A DNA stretch of 64,000 nucleotides from positions 9,796,001 through 9,860,000 of the forward strand of contig CP018627.1 of assembly GCA_002021875.1 (NCBI GenBank). The letters run 5' to 3'. Below are positions 62,218-64,000 of the stretch, piece after piece. The notes beneath the pieces are model-generated. The model was not told the origin of the DNA, made no database searches, and saw only the letters and a program-made list of their open reading frames with translations. The stretch comes from Streptomyces hygroscopicus (GTDB lineage Bacteria; Actinomycetota; Actinomycetes; Streptomycetales; Streptomycetaceae). Each line of letters begins with the position of its first letter. Position 1 is the stretch's first letter. The position numbers and the translations under genes are program-made.

Positions 62218-63252
62218 TCACGGGCGGATGAGGACCTTCAGGGCCTCGCGGTCGTTCATCGCCCGGTAGCCGTCGGCGATGTCCTCCAGGCCCAGCGTGC
62301 GGTCGAAGACCCGGCCCGGCCGGATCGAGCCGTCGAGGATGTGCGGCATCAGCTCCTCGATGTAGGCGCGGGCCGGGGCGACGCCACCGGTGAGGCTGAT
62401 GTTGCGCATGAAGTCGCCGAACCCGAACGCGACATCGCTGTACTGCGGGGCGCCGACACGGCTGATCGTGCCGCCGTCGCGGACCACGCCGAAGCTCTGC
62501 ACCAGCGCGTCCCTCATGCCCACGCATTCCAGGACCTTACGGGTGCCCTCGCCGCCGGTCAGGTCACGCACCCGGGCGATGCCCTCCTCGCCGCGCTCGG
62601 CCACCACATCGGTGGCGCCGAAGCCACGGCCCAGATCGGTGCGCCGGGTGTGCCGGCCCATCAGGATGATCTGCTCGGCGCCCTGCAGCTTGGCGGCGAT
62701 CACGGCCGCCAGGCCCACGGCACCGTCGCCGACGACGGTGACGCTGTCGCCGCGCCCGACACCGGCGGTACGGGCCGCATGGTAGCCGGTGCACAGGATG
62801 TCGGACAGGGTCAGCAGATCCGGCAGCAGCTCGGAGTCCTCGCCGACCGGCAGCTTCACCAGGGTGCCGTCGGCGTACGGGACACGAGCGATCTGCCCCT
62901 GGCCGCCGTCGACACCGTTCACGCCCCACTGCCCGCCGTGCACACAGGAGGTCTGCAAACCGTCGCGGCAGTACCCGCAGGTGTTGTCGGCCCACATGAA
63001 CGGGGCCACCACCAGGTCACCGGGGACGAGGCCGCGCACCTCGGCGCCGGTCTCCTCGACGACGCCCAGGAACTCATGGCCCATGTGGCGGGGGGTGTCG
63101 GTGTGCGGCAGGGACTTGAAGGGCCACAGGTCGCTGCCGCAGATGCAGGACAGCACGATCCGTACGACCGCGTCGGTGGGGTTCTGGATCTTCGGGTCGG
63201 CGACGTTCTCGACGTGTACGTCGTCGGCCGCGTACAGCAGGGTGGCGCGCAT
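62218..63252 (-). CDS. Zinc-dependent dehydrogenase (MDR superfamily, threonine-dehydrogenase-like)
   Basis: 344 residues from ATG 63252; the longer open frame to the right is antisense to the XRE gene. Catalytic zinc residues in SCICGSDLWPF and MGHEFLGVVE; the structural-zinc loop is reduced (CGYCRDGLQTSC, three Cys). NAD(P) motif VTVVGDGAVGLAAV. It resembles the group of zinc-dependent dehydrogenases next to XRE or TetR genes. It is co-directional with the aldo-keto reductase after 122 bp. Substrate unknown. Confidence 0.88.
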   Translation of the reverse strand: MRATLLYAADDVHVENVADPKIQNPTDAVVRIVLSCICGSDLWPFKSLPHTDTPRHMGHEFLGVVEETGAEVRGLVPGDLVVAPFMWADNTCGYCRDGLQTSCVHGGQWGVNGVDGGQGQIARVPYADGTLVKLPVGEDSELLPDLLTLSDILCTGYHAARTAGVGRGDSVTVVGDGAVGLAAVIAAKLQGAEQIILMGRHTRRTDLGRGFGATDVVAERGEEGIARVRDLTGGEGTRKVLECVGMRDALVQSFGVVRDGGTISRVGAPQYSDVAFGFGDFMRNISLTGGVAPARAYIEELMPHILDGSIRPGRVFDRTLGLEDIADGYRAMNDREALKVLIRP

Positions 63253-63483
63253 GGGCGCAGCTCCTCGGTATGTGGGCGGGATGGTGGAAGGGGAGCCGCC
63301 AGTGGCGGCGCCGGACCGCTCGACCGTCTCCGGGCCGAGGAGGCCGGTCGGCGCGACACCATCGAGCCTGCCGCCTCGCGCCCGTGTCAGGCAGGCCGAG
63401 GTGTGCGGGGGAGCGGCCAGCGGGGGTGTGACAGGGCCCCCCTCAACGGCGTGTTCCGGCGGAGGCGGGGAGACACTGGCCCT

Positions 63484-64000
63484 ATGGCACCCGAGCAGCA
63501 CAGCGGCGGCGAGGAACTGGGGCGCTTCCTGCGCGCCCGCCGCACCCAGACCAGCCCCCAGGCCGCCGGCCTCACCCCGGGGCCCGGCATCCGCCGCACC
63601 CCCGGCCTGCGCCGCGAGGAACTGGCCACCCTCGCCGGGGTCAGCATCGACTACTACACCCGACTGGAACGCGGCAAGGAAACCCGCCCCAGCCCCGCCG
63701 TGGTCGATGCCCTCGGGCGCGCCCTGCAGCTCGACGACGCCGAGCACCAGCATCTGCGCGACCTGGCCGTCCGCGCCGCCCGCTACGCGCCCAGGCCCGC
63801 CCCGGCCCCCGGCCGCACCGTGCGCCCCCACCTGAAGCTGCTGCTGGAAACGTTGCGCCCGAACCCCGCGTACATCCTCAGCCGCAGCATGGACATCCTC
63901 GCTCACAACCCCGGCGGCCTCGCCCTCTACGCCGGCATCACCGACTGGCCCGTCAAGCAGCGCAACCTCGCCCGCTACCTCTTCCTCCACCCCGCCGCCC
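63484..64000 (+). CDS. XRE-family helix-turn-helix regulator with MmyB-like ligand domain, C-terminus off window
   Basis: 172 codons visible, extending past the right edge. N-terminal HTH (LGRFLRARRTQTSPQAAGL, then TPGLRREELATLAGVSIDYY and TRLERGKETRPS) followed by the MmyB-like domain (ILSRSMDILAHNPGGLALYA). This type usually sits divergently next to an oxidoreductase that it controls; here that is the Zn-dehydrogenase (231-bp gap). Confidence 0.85.
   Translation, partial: MAPEQHSGGEELGRFLRARRTQTSPQAAGLTPGPGIRRTPGLRREELATLAGVSIDYYTRLERGKETRPSPAVVDALGRALQLDDAEHQHLRDLAVRAARYAPRPAPAPGRTVRPHLKLLLETLRPNPAYILSRSMDILAHNPGGLALYAGITDWPVKQRNLARYLFLHPAA

Overview
The window is high-GC actinobacterial DNA and almost certainly comes from a Streptomyces chromosome. 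Coding is dense, codon third positions are nearly all G or C, genes are often joined by ATGA overlaps, and secreted chitin and glucan hydrolases carry Streptomyces-type promoters. I see no rRNA, tRNA, CRISPR array, replication origin, polyketide/NRPS genes or intact insertion sequence. The content is secreted polysaccharide degradation plus catabolic operons, each with its own GntR, TetR or IclR regulator.

Left part (1-15 kb): an FHA-FHA-ABC transporter gene cut by the window edge, then a secreted serine hydrolase. A chained cluster follows: GH16 glucanase, a stand-alone secreted CBM13 lectin and a CBM13-GH18 chitinase. Its middle gene was created by a 491-bp tandem duplication. Next is a sugar-type ABC operon containing an enolase-superfamily dehydratase, followed by a GntR regulator, and then a beta-propeller-like protein.

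16-27 kb: propionyl-CoA synthetase; an epimerase-like reductase divergent from a TetR gene with twin operators; a minus-strand GH18, GH55-like and GH88 cluster; and a scar where one deletion removed the facing N-termini of a TetR gene and an MMPL transporter gene.

26.5-33.8 kb: a complete glyA-soxBDAG sarcosine oxidase operon with a divergent FCD-type GntR regulator and a perfect palindrome between them.

33.9-37.3 kb: a metallo-beta-lactamase-fold hydrolase divergent from an AtzG-like/amidase pair, and a TetR gene. Three matching 25-bp inverted repeats suggest this TetR controls the whole set.

37-48 kb: SDR/TetR divergent pairs, a third GH18 chitinase with chitin-type operator repeats, an esterase, RidA, a TTA-containing membrane protein gene and an extradiol-type dioxygenase. 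Several broken genes lie here (WD40 remnant, NmrA-like deletion, integrase scar).

48-61 kb is the most interesting region. It holds an FmdB-like zinc ribbon with a His-Gly tail, a hydroxyacid-oxoacid transhydrogenase-like Fe-ADH, an AttM/AiiA-type lactonase, an MHS transporter, an atypical SDR, an FMN 2-hydroxyacid oxidase, a ketoglutarate-semialdehyde-type ALDH, a Zn-ADH and a keto acid hydratase, with an IclR regulator at the end. Every promoter region in it carries the core AGAC-N3-GTCT (one with a single mismatch), and the fullest copies extend to GTCT-N8-AGAC-N3-GTCT-N8-AGAC. I infer one IclR-controlled lactone/hydroxy-acid catabolic regulon. A TetR and its reductase partner sit inside the region with their own operators. 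The window ends with an aldo-keto reductase, a Zn-dehydrogenase and a partial XRE regulator.
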